The notes beneath the pieces are model-generated. The model worked only from the letters and a program-made list of their open reading frames with translations, did no database searches and had not been told where the DNA came from. This document shows, piece by piece, positions 1 through 11,520 of a stretch of 64,000 nt of DNA. Source of the stretch: Dryococelus australis (taxonomy: Eukaryota > Arthropoda > Insecta > Phasmatodea > Phasmatidae). The stretch's first letter is position 1, and each line of letters opens with the position of its first letter. The stretch is from the NCBI GenBank assembly GCA_029891345.1, contig CM057000.1:129493338-129557337 (forward strand), given 5' to 3'. The translations under genes and the position numbers were made by a program.

Positions 1-60
1 AAAGATAAATTGAAACAATGTTAGAAGAAATTGTGTATCTTATTATAACAAAATTTGCAA

Positions 61-339
61 GTAGTCACAAGTAGTCGCAGGTAGTCATGGGTAGTCACGG
101 GTAATCGCAGGTAGTTACGGGTAGTCGCAGGTAGTCACGGGTAGTTGCGGATAGTCGCGGGTAGTCATGTGTAGTCGTAGGTAGTCACAGTATTCATGGG
201 TAGTCGCAGGTAGTCAAGGGTAGTTGCAGGTAGTCATAGGTAGTCACGGGTAGTCTCGGGTAGTCGCAAGTTGTCGCGGGTAGTCACAAGTAATTGCGGG
301 TAGTCGCACGTTGTCGCAAGTAGTCGCAGGTAGTCGCAA
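61..339. repeat. 10-bp minisatellite, about 28 units
   Basis: Tandem units of consensus GTAGTCRCRG run head to tail with almost perfect 10-bp spacing. Only one single-base slip is visible, near 191. Units differ by point changes (A/G at the CpG, T/C transitions) rather than by length. No open protein reading is supported. The array stops abruptly in AT-rich unique sequence. Confidence 0.95.
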
Positions 340-1169
340 ATTGTTGAAACGACAATACTTTGAGATAATCATTATTTTGGCGTGAATACGTCTTTAAATT
401 TGCAACCATAGCCGTTGGGGGGGATCCAGAAAATCCGATGATAACAAATTCGAGGATACAGTTTGGCATTGCAGCTCCGAATTAATTGTTTACATAAAAA
501 ATTAAATTACACCACTCGATTGCCAAAGGATAAAAGAATATGTTACGTTGAGTGAGGACCACGAAGCATTGCTTGGGCCGGGGGGGGGGGGGGAATTTTG
601 AGTTGGTTTGGCGCTTTTAATAACTTCTACGTAATATAACTTTTGACTAGGAGATGCTACGATGCTCGTTTAGGTTTCAATCGACAACTCTCGTCACGAT
701 TAATCGATTGCGTGTATAAAAACATTTGTGTGGTGTGGTTATGGTGAAATTGTACGAGTTTAATGTAAAATATTAAGAAAACTAAACAGAATTTTGGCCT
801 ACACTTGTCAAAATCCAAGTCGAAATACAGAAATCGTATACGGTTGTCAAGAACATCTCAAAAGCAATCCAGTGATACCCATAAAACCCTATATGATCGA
901 GTGAAGCGGTGCCGGGAACGTAAAAAACATCAAGGCGTCCGAGAGCGTCAACGTAGACACATTCACACAAAACAAAGGCCGTGTCCTCAACACAGCAAAA
1001 CCCAATTTTTTTTATAAATAATAGAAAAAGTTACATTAGTTTTTGGAAAATCATAGTAAAAATACATCTTAGGAAAAAAAAAACGAACAGTAGCGCGACA
1101 ATAAAACTATTTCCAACAATAAAGTAGAAATATTACAAATCATATATAGATATGTATTTTAATAATTCC
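340..1169. other. Unique AT-rich stretch with a G-run and a short basic reading frame
   Basis: No gene is recognised here. A 14-base G-run lies at 580-593. A 70-codon plus-strand frame at 805-1017 is rich in Arg/Lys (for example YDRVKRCRERKKHQ). Such a basic region could come from the N-terminus of a Helitron protein, since a Helitron-like 3' end follows at 1203. That link is inference, and the frame has no initiator ATG context or partner exons. Confidence 0.4.
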
Positions 1170-1203
1170 ATGAAACTTGAGCGAAGCGATGGCGGGCTGC
1201 TAG
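1170..1203 (+). mobile_element. Helitron-type 3' terminus (candidate)
   Basis: The sequence GAGCGAAGCGATGGCGGG followed by CTGCTAG|T resembles the GC-rich 3' end common in insect Helitrons, which finish with CTRR before a T. A related end in the opposite orientation is at 24081-24110. The hairpin is imperfect here and no 5' TC terminus could be identified, so the extent is unknown. Confidence 0.35.
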
Positions 1204-1587
1204 TTCGTTCATAAAAATTGAAGTTTCAACATGCTGAGCTAAATACTGTGTAGGTGTCCCATTTCTCAGTCACGATGAACCAATACGACGTAAAACGATA
1301 AAGATCTAATGATAGGGACAACAAACCATCAGGATATTGCACATTAGTTCTAAATTCAGGCCCTTTCACACAGACAATTTTTCTTCAATTTAGATTCAAT
1401 TTCTATTGAATTCAATTCATTGAATTCTATATGACGTCATATAAACGTAATAATCGCGGTCATTTTCTCTTTCAATTTCTTGAATGCCTCGTTTTCCTCC
1501 AAGATTTTCGTTTAGAAAATGTTCTATATTTTTTTTAAATCCAACATTTCAATCGCTTATCACAGATCATAGCTTTTCTAACAGTAT

Positions 1588-1878
1588 TGAGGGAAGTAAT
1601 CTCATAATAGTAGAGTTATTTTTCAACATTATAAAAACAAAATATTCTGTTTTATTAAGTTGTTTAATGTTGCATGATTGAACACTGGAACCTACAGTAA
1701 CACGCATGTCTGCTCGCAATTGAGTCTCTACTCATACTGCCCTGTGGCACGCCAGCTCTGTCTTGGCACCTTCTTTGCACAGATAACCTGCTGCTGCGTA
1801 AGCACTATAGGCATCTGGCCTTCACATTCCTCATCGCCAGGGGTGAACACTTCTCAACTCTGTTTCTTAACACGAACA
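1588..1878 (-). repeat. 3' LTR of the BEL/Pao element
   Basis: 291 bp, homologous to 7536-7773. The shared blocks include CTGTGGCACGCCAGCT and ATCTGGCCTTCAC. It begins (minus strand) TGTTCGTG and ends CA. A purine tract lies immediately upstream on the minus strand. It is about 50 bp longer than the 5' LTR, mostly from one internal segment around 1765-1800. Confidence 0.88.
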
Positions 1879-1892
1879 TCCCGCTCCCCTTA
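1879..1892 (-). other. Polypurine tract of the BEL/Pao element
   Basis: On the minus strand this reads AAGGGGAGCGGGA directly before TGTTCGTG, the first bases of the 3' LTR. This is the position and composition expected of the plus-strand priming site. Confidence 0.8.
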
Positions 1893-2026
1893 AAACGCCA
1901 GCTTTCAGCTCGTATGATTCACACTTGTAGGAGTGGGCAAAGTTGGGAAATAGTTATCTTGAATTCTTCCCGTGCTGTCTAAAGAGTAACTACCCGACAA
2001 GTCCGTCCTTTCCTGGGTGTAGTTGT

Positions 2027-5000
2027 TCAGCCCGGGCAAGTTTCCGACATAGTGGTGGCGCATTGTCTTCCTTCACCAGGACCACGGAATCCAGCTTTAC
2101 ATTCGGTTCCTGAACTCTCCATTTGGCTCGCTGCTGCAATTCCGTTAGGTACTGCTTCATCTAACTGCACATGCTGCCAGCAAGAGAGTTTAATTTGAGG
2201 ACGGAATGTCAGGTTTGGCTCAGGGATGGCAATAAGGGAATCGCCTATCAGGAAATGGGCCAGAGTTAGTACCTTCAGGTCTGATGGATCTGATGACATA
2301 GGAGCTAGTGGCCTGGAGTTGAGACATGCTTCAATTTCAGTTAAAACTATGTACACGTCTTCATATGATAAGACAGCTAGACCTACAACTTTTCTCAAGT
2401 GATGTTTCAATGAGCAAACGCTCTCCTCACACAAACCATTGGAATGTGGTGCACGGGGTGGAATGAAATGCCACTCGGTTCCTTGCTCTGCAAGTGTTGT
2501 AGTGCTCTGCTGCTGATAATCTTTGGGCTGAAAAAGATTATTGAATTATTGAAGTTCTCTATTTCCTCCAGAGAATCAGTGGCATTGTCGATATAATATA
2601 TGTGAGCACATTTCCTCCAGCTAGAGATAAATATTCGTAATGCTTCTAGGAAGTTTTCAGTAGTCAGATTGGTTACCAGTTCTAAGTGGCCTACCTTTGT
2701 AGCAAAACACACAAAGACTGCGACATATCACTGGGTTGGGATCCCTTTCCATTTTGTTTGACGGATCTGTACGGGACCACAATAATATATTCTTTATTGA
2801 TCGATTTATTATTTTGGTTTCAATATTTATTTTTATAGTCTTGATGGTGTAACATGCCCTGTTGGAAACTCCCCCATTAACTGAGTGGCTGCTCTTGGCC
2901 TCACACTGTAACAAACCACACATTTGCGGAACACCTTGTCACTAATCTCCTGGAATTAAAAGGCCAGTACCACTGTTGGATGGAATATAATAATGCTTGT
3001 GGCTCTGCATTAAGAAGATTAAGATGCTTTTCTTACACAATGAGCATTGACACATGATGTTTGTCGGGTAGGACTACAAGATGCCTTTTGATCATTCATG
3101 ATTGTTGATTTTTGTATACATCCACCTACTCTTAACAGACCCTCCTTGTCCAAAACAAGAGCTCAGTGAACTCAATGGGCTTGCCTTTGGTACCTCCTGA
3201 TTATTCATGAGAGCTCATAATTCTAGCGAGAATGCTTTTGTTTGGGTCAACTTGATCACCATTGTTGCTGACCTACTGAACTCAGCCACAGTCAGTCCTA
3301 ACCCTTGTGGAGATTTTACATGTCTCCTGATTTATGCGATGAACTGAACACAGTAAGCCATTACTCTGATCAGTCTCCTGAATGACGAAAGTCTAGCAAA
3401 TATTGTGAACTGAGGACATATTGTGTGTAACACCACAACTCTCTTCTTCTCTGTGCACAGTTGTTTTCGGCTGAGTTTAGTCGTTGGTGGTAGGCCATTC
3501 CTCCCACTGCATTACAGCCATTTTGGGCCCTTCCGCCATAAATCCGATGCAATCAGCCTTTCTGGTGTCATGCTCCTGGACAGCAGATTCGTTGGGTTAT
3601 CACCTGATTTTGCATGGTGCTGGTCATCCCTCTGGGTGCTACTCTGAATTTTTGATACTCTATTTGCTACAAACATTTTCAAATTAACTGATGGCGCAGT
3701 CAACCAGGCCAATACAATGATTGTATCTGTTCAGTAGTAAATGCAAATGGATTCCAAACTAAGTGCTATCTGCACCCTTGCTGTAAGCTTTGTGGCCATG
3801 AGTGCCCCACGAAGTTCTAACCTTGGCAAAGAGATATGTTTCAATGGAGGAACTCTGAATTTTTCACAAATCAATTTGTTCGATGTTACACCGTCCTTAT
3901 CACTGCACCTTAGATAAATGCATGCCTTATAAGCTACTTCTAATGCATCACAAAGCACCTGTGAATCTCCTCTCCAAGCACAATTAATTAATTTGAGAAA
4001 GAGAATTTCTGAAGCTGGCCCACTTTTTCTTCAGTGTTACAGGTATGTATTCATCTCATACTAACTCTGACCGCCATAGCTCCTGTATAATCAGCTTTCC
4101 CATTACAATAATGGTCCAATGAGGCCTAGTGGGTCAAATATGTAAGCTATTTCTGACAGAATATTGCATTAGGTTAGTTTACTGTTTGAGTGAATAACTA
4201 AATACTGAAAAACATCCCTGCTTGGTCTCCACAAGAGACCCAGAGTTTTTTACTGTGCCTGTCTCTTCAATGGACCTGACCACTTCAAGTGATTTTTCCT
4301 CTGATGATAGGTGGACCAGTATTTCACATTCATTGGAACACCGCTTACAAAGGTTAAAGCCACCTTGCATTAACATACTACTGAGGTCTTGCTGCATTCT
4401 AATTGTGTCCTCAATTGTGTATACATAGAAGTCCTGGTTCATTATTTCTGCTGGAATGCTGGATATTTCTTCTTTTGCTAGTCTTTTTAAGGTACTAGTA
4501 GTAAGAAAGTGTGCACATGCTGTCCCATATATCAATGTCCTTAACCTGTAACACTGCAGTGGTTCGTCCCGATACTTACGCCATAAAATCCACTGAAGAT
4601 CTCTCTGCCCCCCCAGATGCTAATACTTGCCTGTTCATTTTCTGAATGTCCGCTGTTAGAGCATATCGGTGCCATCTAAATCTAACTACCATTTAGAATA
4701 AATAATTTTGTACAACTGGCCCAATCAAAAGTAAATCGTCGAGAGAATTTCCAGTGTCTGTCTTGGCAGATGCATCAAAAACTACTCGCAATCTAGTTGA
4801 GTAACTATGTTCCTTAATAACTAGATGATGGAGGAGGTAGTATTGTGGCTGAATATCATTTGTGTCTTCTTCTGGAATCACCCCCATATACCCCCAAGGC
4901 CTTGTATTGTCTCATGAATGTGATATATTGTTATCTTAACCCTGGTTGGTTGGATAGTCTTGTCTCTAATTTGCAGAATCTTTTCAGTGTAGATATCTCG

Positions 5001-5660
5001 GAGTTACCTAGTGCGGACAAGTCGCCTTTGATTGGGAGCCTCGCTGTGTACTACCCTTCACTGTTACAGCTCACACCTTGTAAGAATTCTGTTTCACATT
5101 GTTCCTCCTGTTGAGCTGTGTTTGTTTATGCAGGTTCCCTTTACCTTCCAGAAAATTTCTAAAATATTGCCACGTCGGTAATTTAAACTGAGGTGGCAGA
5201 ATGACTCTAATTGGGCTACTAAGTTTTGTTGGATTCGTCCTGCTACCACACAACTTAATTTCGTCTCTTGCAAAATGGGGAGGACTTTGTGAAGTACAAT
5301 AATTTCTCTCTCCATCACCTCCCAGAAAAAACTCTTCTCCAATAAGCATGTCTATTCGGTCAAGACAATTGAAGCCTGGATTTCCTCATTCCCATGACTA
5401 CGGAATCTTCCATTTCTTTGTATATAATTTCACTGTAGGCAAATTCTGTGTTATTTGTGGCAGGAAAAGGCAATTTATTTGTGCCTGACATTCACTCCTA
5501 CATGAACTGATGTTAACAGGAACTGCATACCTTGCCTGGGTGTGTTGCTCATTAAGACCTATCACTGGGATCCTAATTGCATGTTTCTGCAAACCTAATC
5601 TCTTACACATGGATTCAGTAATGAAGTTGGACTGAGATTCAGAGTCCAATAGAGCTCTGT
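2027..5660 (-). pseudogene. BEL/Pao pol (protease-RT-RNase H-integrase) pseudogene
   Basis: Reading down the minus strand: the protease region (about 5650-5400) contains DSESQSNFITESMCKRLGL, where DSGSQ is expected, so the active-site Gly is replaced by Glu. The RT start (about 4890-4690) includes VIKEHSYSTRLRVVFDASAK, a BEL/Pao signature. The RNase H region (3958-3731) contains SLPRLELRGALMATKL. The integrase (2712-2027) shows CFATKVGHLEL, FLEALRIFISSWRKC and IEACLNSRPLAPMSSDPSDL. Segments lie in different frames separated by stops. Domain order and motifs make the family call firm; no function remains. Confidence 0.88.
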
Positions 5661-5693
5661 ATGTAACCTTTCCACCTCTTTGGTATTCGACAT

Positions 5694-6600
5694 CTACACA
5701 AACTGTTTACAATAGTATTTGTATTGCTGTATCCACCTTAGAGGCACAGGAAAAAGTGCCTGATTTTCATTTTTGTTGGATTCATATTGATCCATCTCTC
5801 GCTCATAATGAAGAAGTGTATTGTGTTGTTGACATTTTTTGCAGTTACCTGCCTGACAATCCTTTACCATATGAGTTGAACTCAAGTAGTCGAAACACAT
5901 CCCATACCTCTTAACTGAAATAACTCGTTCCCTGGGTGTAAATTTCAAAAACTGCTTAAAAAGATAGATTTTGTGCTGCCCCTTTCACATCTGGCATTCA
6001 TCTTGGTGTGCCACAATGTATGTGTTTGGAGGAATATGTTACTTAGTCTTGCTCCTCCTTATAAAAGTTCTTTGACTCTGTTGAAATGTCCCTCCTAATT
6101 GAGTGTATTTACTAGATACTGCATCAAGCATCTGGCATCTACGATGCAGAAAGTGTGTTAATTCCTTCATGGTCGGCAAATGCCACTTTGATTCGGTTTC
6201 CCAGGCTCGCAAAGTTGTTTGGTCTAGTTTGGTTGCCACTAGATGAATGAGTAGTTTGGCTCATGAATGATTTGACTGTCCTAAAGCTGCAAGTGCTCTT
6301 GCATGCATTAGACACCCATCCAAAAGTTTACGAAGGGCAGTTGCTGACTCATTATCTAACTTGGGAAATTCGAAAAGTGGCCTTACATGTGTTTGTACTA
6401 TTGATATGATACTGTGGTAACAGTCCTTTAGCAAGTTCCAAGCTACTTGATAATTACATGAAGTCAGCTGTAATGATTGTATCGTCTGTGCTGCTTCATC
6501 TTTTAGAGTGGATCGTAAGTATTGTAATTGATGAATATCTGATAATGACTCATTATTGCGAACAAGCACCAGAAATCATAAAGATAACCAATCCACATAA
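5694..6600 (-). pseudogene. BEL/Pao gag pseudogene with zinc knuckles
   Basis: Minus-strand fragments at 6569-6261 (LQYLRSTLKDEAAQTIQSL, typical of BEL gag), 6239-6039 (KLDQTTLRAWETES) and 5948-5694. The last carries a degenerate CCHC knuckle (CFDYLSSTHMVKDC, second Cys replaced by Tyr) followed by CKKC..H....H. Upstream to 7514 is leader sequence with a CT microsatellite and no supported coding. Confidence 0.82.
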
Positions 6601-6759
6601 TTACCTGTGAATGTAGGTAATTCGAGTGTGGGAAGCCTTACCACAGCCAATGTAGGGACTACTGGATATGAATCCTCTTAATTGCATTCAAATATACTTG
6701 AGCCTTAGATATTTTGGAAAAGTATGAGGCTTCAAACTCATATTGTTCTTAATCTATTT

Positions 6760-6760
<1 letters not shown>

Positions 6761-6831
<71 letters not shown>
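6761..6831. repeat. (CT)n microsatellite
   Basis: About 35 uninterrupted CT dinucleotides within the BEL/Pao leader/gag region. The perfect array contrasts with the heavily mutated host element and must have expanded after it decayed. Confidence 0.97.
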
Positions 6832-6834
<3 letters not shown>

Positions 6835-7514
6835 TATAAACTCTTTTTGAGTTTGTAGTTCTTCTAAGGCTTGTAGTAAGTTTATTATTTTTCCAGGTGA
6901 ATTGACAGTTGTGACATATCCTGATCCTTACCGACAGAGTCTACATATTTTGCAAATCTTGTCGGGAATCCATTGAGTTGCACTCGCTTGGTTACAAGTG
7001 CCCTTTTTGCATCTTCTGCCATCTCGATTCAGGAACACAAATCACAACACAGGATGCGAGAGTAATGAGGACAAGGATAGACAGAGAAATGATCGACAAA
7101 GGAGTAGAGGACGACACTCACAATGGCCTGAGTATCACTGTAGTCGTGTAGTGATGATTCGAGTTGATCCCACATGTTGACTGCGCCTGGTGCAGCTGCA
7201 GTCCCAGTTGACAATTACAACTAGGGATGCCCGAATAGGAAACACCAACATTCAGGCTCGCAACTGCACATCGCGTGAATGCAGTTGCCAACCTTTATCA
7301 GACTATGCAAACTACCTAAATTTCCTTCGCTGCAAAGCGTCCGACACCACTACCAACTACAATTATCAACGTATGTGGCCCAATACGCATGTCAGTTGCT
7401 GCGTGTCACCCCAACACGTCTAACAATCACGACTGTCGTTACATGTAGCCCGCACACATGCGACCGTCTGTGAACACAGCCACTAAACTGCCACTTCCAG
7501 TGATCACCCTCAAA

Positions 7515-7532
7515 ATCACGTCGGGGTCACCA
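7515..7532 (-). other. Primer-binding site of the BEL/Pao element
   Basis: On the minus strand TGGTGACCCCGACGTGAT begins with the TGG that pairs with a tRNA 3' CCA. It lies 3 bp from the end of the 5' LTR. The tRNA was not assigned. Position and first bases are directly visible. Confidence 0.78.
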
Positions 7533-7535
7533 AAT

Positions 7536-7773
7536 TGCTTGTCAACATAATAGTAACAATATAATATTCTGTTTTATGATGTTTAACGCTGCATAGTTTA
7601 ACAGTGGAACCTGTTACAGTAACAGGCACATCTGCTCGCAGTTGAGTATCTACTCGTACTGCCCTGTGGCACGCCAGCTTTGTCTTGGCTGCCTGAGCAC
7701 TAATGGTATCTGGCCTTCACGTTCCTCATTGTCGGGGGTGGACTATTCTCACCTCTGTTCCTTAGCACGAACA
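7536..7773 (-). repeat. 5' LTR of the BEL/Pao element
   Basis: 238 bp, partner of 1588-1878. Its minus-strand start TGTTCGTGC matches the other LTR, and its other end is next to the primer-binding site. Confidence 0.88.
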
Positions 7774-7778
7774 AGTGT

Positions 7779-8777
7779 TATATGCACGCATTTTTAAGTT
7801 TAAAAAAAAAAGTATGGAATTTTTTTAAAAAGAAAATGTACAATAAAAAAAAGTGGTTTAACCAATTATTTTCGTGTTGAGTAAGAGTCATAGATACTTT
7901 TAAAAACTTACTGTTCTACTTTTTAAACTGGTTTCGTTAGAAAGACGAGCGCCAGGGATTTCCTTTTATACTATGTATTGGTTGATAGGGTCACCGCTGA
8001 ACGTCCCATAGGTAAGCGAAGCACTACGAGAACACTGCAAGCCAGTTCAGAGCCCTGCGCGTAGCGGTGATAGCGCTCTTGTAGCGGATGGCAGTGTGAC
8101 CCGTATAGCTTCCGCTCATCTTGACCAAAAAAAAAAAAAGAGCAAACCCATACAGGCAGGAAGGACTCTTAGGCCGTGTCTACATTCGGCCGTCCCTGTG
8201 GACGTGGACGTGTCCGAAGCTCGGCTTCAAGTGACGTCACATAGACGCGGCCCGAATATGGTCTACAAATGCGTTGTCCGAAGTGAGCTTTCAGAATCTG
8301 ACACTAGATCGCACTAAATTCGGCATATTATTTGTTGTTGCGTAGTGATGTTTAAATTTGCTGAATTATTGGTTATTATAGTTTACGAACTGGTTGATTT
8401 GAATATTTATTTACAGTAATCACTTTAACGGTTTTATTTTAAATATGTTCGCCAATTTACATCCAATTTTAATTTTTAAACTTACGTTTTAAAAGTGTTA
8501 GCCTTCTAATAAGATTGTTCGGACCGAATGAAAACACCCCTAATTATTTATTACCATTTCATAATATTTGTTTTGAGAAAGCCCACCTTGCACGTCCATT
8601 GTTTACATCAATCAGCTTAGGACACAACTTAGGACAAAAGTTCAGTTTTACGGTCGCTTCAACTTGGGACACAGGTTGACCTGGGACAGCGCCACGACGC
8701 CAGAGGGTCACGTGCACCAATCAGCGCGTCCTCGTCCCGAGATAGCACAGGCCCTCGAGGAGCAAGTGGCGCGGTAC
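7779..8777. other. Presumed eys intron 2 sequence, no gene
   Basis: AT-rich, no recognisable coding. A GC-rich patch (about 8160-8260, starting AGGCCGTGTCTACATT) resembles a DNA-transposon terminus, but no matching second end was found. The open frame that continues exon 2 to 8659 lies past a good splice donor and is not considered coding. Confidence 0.5.
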
Positions 8778-8926
8778 CTGCGAAGCCGTCCGGGCACGAG
8801 CAGTTGAAGTCGGCGACGCCGTCCATGCAGGTGCCGCCGTTGAAGCACGGCGAGGACCAGCACTCGTCCCAGTTGGTCTGGCATTGCAGGCCCGTGTACC
8901 CATCCATGCAGTAGCATGTGTACGAG
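8778..8926 (-). CDS. eys: eys-like secreted EGF-repeat protein, exon 2
   Basis: A 149-nt exon with a TTGTATCGCAG| acceptor and a GCAG|GTACC donor. It enters in phase 2 and leaves in phase 1. It encodes 49 full codons: YTCYCMDGYTGLQC completes EGF repeat 1, and DECWSSPCFNGGTC plus CSCPDGFA gives most of EGF repeat 2, with all expected cysteines. It joins in frame to exon 1 (AG|C = Ser). From family knowledge, the wording CQTNWDECWSSPC at the second EGF matches the start of Eyes shut/Spacemaker, an extracellular matrix proteoglycan of the photoreceptor inter-rhabdomeral space. Crumbs and Notch repeats read differently but cannot be fully excluded. Exon GC is far above its flanks, and there are no stops or frameshifts, so the gene looks active. 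Exon 3 must lie beyond position 1. Confidence 0.8.
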
Positions 8927-9089
8927 CTGCGATACAACACAACACTCACTGTGAGCTCTTCCCTAGCAACTCACCACTTATGTAATTAACATTTGAAAAA
9001 AAATATATATATATATAATCACACAGCCCACAACAACTACCTACAAACATGCCACAGCACACACAGCCACGCGGACTCCTAGTTAAACT

Positions 9090-9338
9090 TGTAACGATGT
9101 GTCAGATTAACATTTGAGACCACTGAAATAATTATTTTTGCTTTGTGTTTATATAATGCACATAAGTGAAATAACTACTTTGTAGGCTAATTAATTTTTA
9201 ATAATTTAACAATTTCACTTAAACGATCCGGCCCAAGGAGAGCGTCAATTTTACATATTGCGGAAGAATACACAATGTGCATACAAGCAGGTCTTAAGCA
9301 GGACTTTCAAAAGTACTAAGTTTACCGTGAACAGCCTG
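9090..9338 (-). mobile_element. TIR DNA element (GGCTGTTCACGG family), 5'-truncated copy
   Basis: The right end reads TTTACCGTGAACAGCCTG, the inverted terminal sequence found at 15303, 15875, 26836 and 47852. Internal sequence (GGAAGAATACACAATGTGC...CTTAAGCAGG) matches the copies at 27190-27230 and, inverted, 15905-15930. The opposite terminus is missing; homology fades near 9090. Confidence 0.7.
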
Positions 9339-10123
9339 TGTAACTTTATCTCAGGAACGGATGCAGACCATAGTAGAATAGTGTGGAGAGATATCGCCTA
9401 ACGTATTTTAAATGGCAGCTGCGTGGCTGTAGCTCGGCTCGACTCTGACAAGCTCGGAAGCCTTCGACTCGGGTTTGTCGAACATACAGGCAGGTGCTAG
9501 TTACAACCACTATGTATTCAAGCATATACGTCTCTGGGAGTCGGCGGCTATATTGGTTTTATAGGTATAGGACACGTTAAATCTAAAATAAATATTTATT
9601 ATAAAGTTTTTATTTCTGTTTAATTAAAAAAAATAATTTAGAAAATCATTTTTATCACTTAAAAAAGTTAATTTTAAGTTTTTTTTTCAATAAAAAATAT
9701 AAATTAAGAAATAATTTTTTCGTTTGTACCGAAATTGTGCATAAAGTATTACGGAACCCGACAGAAGTGTCTCATTCGTTACTACATCTCCGGTCTCCTC
9801 TTTTCAAGTCCAATTTTTACACAATGTCAGAATCTGTAAATTATTTATTGTCTCGACTGTGAAGTAGACATAAGAATGCTACTCGGATTTTTTTAAAATT
9901 TTGTAATGTAAATGTGAACAAACCAATTCCATCATACCAGTAGCATCCAGCTGCACAAATCTGTTATAATCATGGCATGGATCAGCATCTACCAACACTA
10001 TTGTAGGAATAGTTGGTTATGATTTAAATACCAACGGTGCTAGGACCTTAAGACTTGGAATGCACGGGGGCAGCTCCGGTGATAGCAAGTCCTATCTTCC
10101 GTGCTCTAACTGATCATCAATCT

Positions 10124-10640
10124 CGAAATCTTCCTATTTTTCCATCTATATTTCTGTCACTTTCGCAATCTTAACATAAATCTTTCTGTAACTTTCCCGA
10201 TCTTACCTACCATCATTCCTGCAATCTTTCCTTCAGTCTTTAGACAAATCTCACAATCTTTCCATCAGTCTCAAGTTTTCGTCCAAACGTCCCATCAATT
10301 TCGCAATGTTTCGATCGATCTCGCAATCTTTCCATCAATCTTCCAGTCTTTCCATTAATATTTTGATCACTTTTGCAATCTTTCCATCAATATCTAAATC
10401 TTTCGTCCAATATTTCGACCAATCTTACACTCTTTGCATTACTCTATCACTCTTTCGTCCAATCTTTCGGTCAATTTCGCAATATTTCGTTCGATCTCTT
10501 AATCTATCTCAGAGTATTTCCACCAATCTTCCAATTATTTCGATCAATCTCGCAATTTTCCAATATTTCCATACCTTTTTCAATCTTTCCATCAATCTTT
10601 TAATACTTCGTCCAATCCTCCAATCAATATTTCCAAACGA
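10124..10640. repeat. Degenerate pyrimidine-rich tandem array
   Basis: Repeated blocks such as TCGCAATCTTTCCATCAATC recur with variable spacing. Long apparent reading frames across it (for example 10306-10710) simply reflect the repeat. It forms the left half of the foldback core. Confidence 0.8.
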
Positions 10641-10699
10641 GCATACTATTCTGCCAACCAAATGCCCCAAACACCCAGGCCAACTGACCAGACCAACCA

Positions 10700-11520
10700 A
10701 CCATAACTAAAAATTCATAGGTACAACAAAAAACAATACCTTAAAATTCATAAATCAAAAACCATACCTAAAATTCATACCTCATAAAAAGAAACATAAA
10801 TAAGAAACCTCAGAAATGAAACCTCTAAAACGACACTTCAAAAAACAAACCTCAAAAATATACCTCATAAACATTCCTCAAAAATTATTTTCAAAAAGAT
10901 TCCTCAAAAATCATATCTTAAAAACCACTACTCATAAATATTCCTTATTCCCAAAAATTATTCCTCATTTCTCATAAATATTCCTCGTTCCTAAGAAAAA
11001 TATCTCATTCCTCAATAACATTTCTTAGTATGCAAAAATATTCCTCAAAAATATTCCTCAGGAAATATACCTTAAGATCATACCTCAAAAACACTAACTG
11101 AACAACCATTCCTCAAAACGAAACAAAAAAAATGAAACTTTTAAAAGAAACCTAATAAATAACTCAAAACGAAATCTCAAGAAACATAAGAAAGATGCAT
11201 CAAAAATAAAATCTCAAAACAAAACCTCGAAAATTAAACCTCTAAAATGCCTCAAAAATGAAACTCAAATGTGAAAACTCAAAATCACACCTAAAAATGA
11301 AATATAAAAAATGAATCCTCAAAAATATACCTCAAAATAAATCTTCAAAAAAGAAACTGCAAAAAATAAATGACAAGAAGTAAATCTCAAAAATGAAAGC
11401 TCAAAGGAGAAACCTCAAAACATACATCAAAACGTGTTTCAGAAAAATTGCCTCAAAATCATGTATTAAAACATACCTCAAAGACCACGCCTCAATAAAC
11501 ATGCCTTGTAAAGCATGCTT
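10700..11520. repeat. Degenerate A-rich tandem array (CCTCAAAAAT-type)
   Basis: Dozens of diverged 10-16 bp units around CCTCAAAAATGAAA / ATTCCTCAAAAAT. It forms the right half of the foldback core and is compositionally unrelated to the left array. Confidence 0.8.

Larger units (their letters stand above)
1588..7773 (-). mobile_element. BEL/Pao LTR retrotransposon, decayed but structurally complete
   Basis: A 6.2-kb minus-strand element with two LTRs (1588-1878 and 7536-7773), a primer-binding site, a polypurine tract, and gag, protease, RT, RNase H and integrase remnants in BEL/Pao order. The flanks read AGTAT (1583-1587) and AGTGT (7774-7778), a 4/5 match for the 5-bp target duplication usual in this group. 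Many frameshifts and stops interrupt both ORFs, so the copy is dead. The two LTRs differ by many substitutions and indels, which implies an old insertion. It lies left of eys exon 2, so presumably inside a later eys intron. Confidence 0.9.

Noticed and set aside
61-339. Regular repeats suggestive of a CRISPR array
   Set aside because: Units are directly adjacent 10-mers with no spacers, in a eukaryotic genome; it is a minisatellite.
8659-8777. Extension of the EGF open frame past 8778
   Set aside because: The peptide loses the cysteine pattern right after a GCAG|GTACC donor; the openness comes from GC-rich intron sequence.
10306-10710. 134-codon plus-strand frame
   Set aside because: Low-complexity Ser/Ile/Phe translation of a tandem array.
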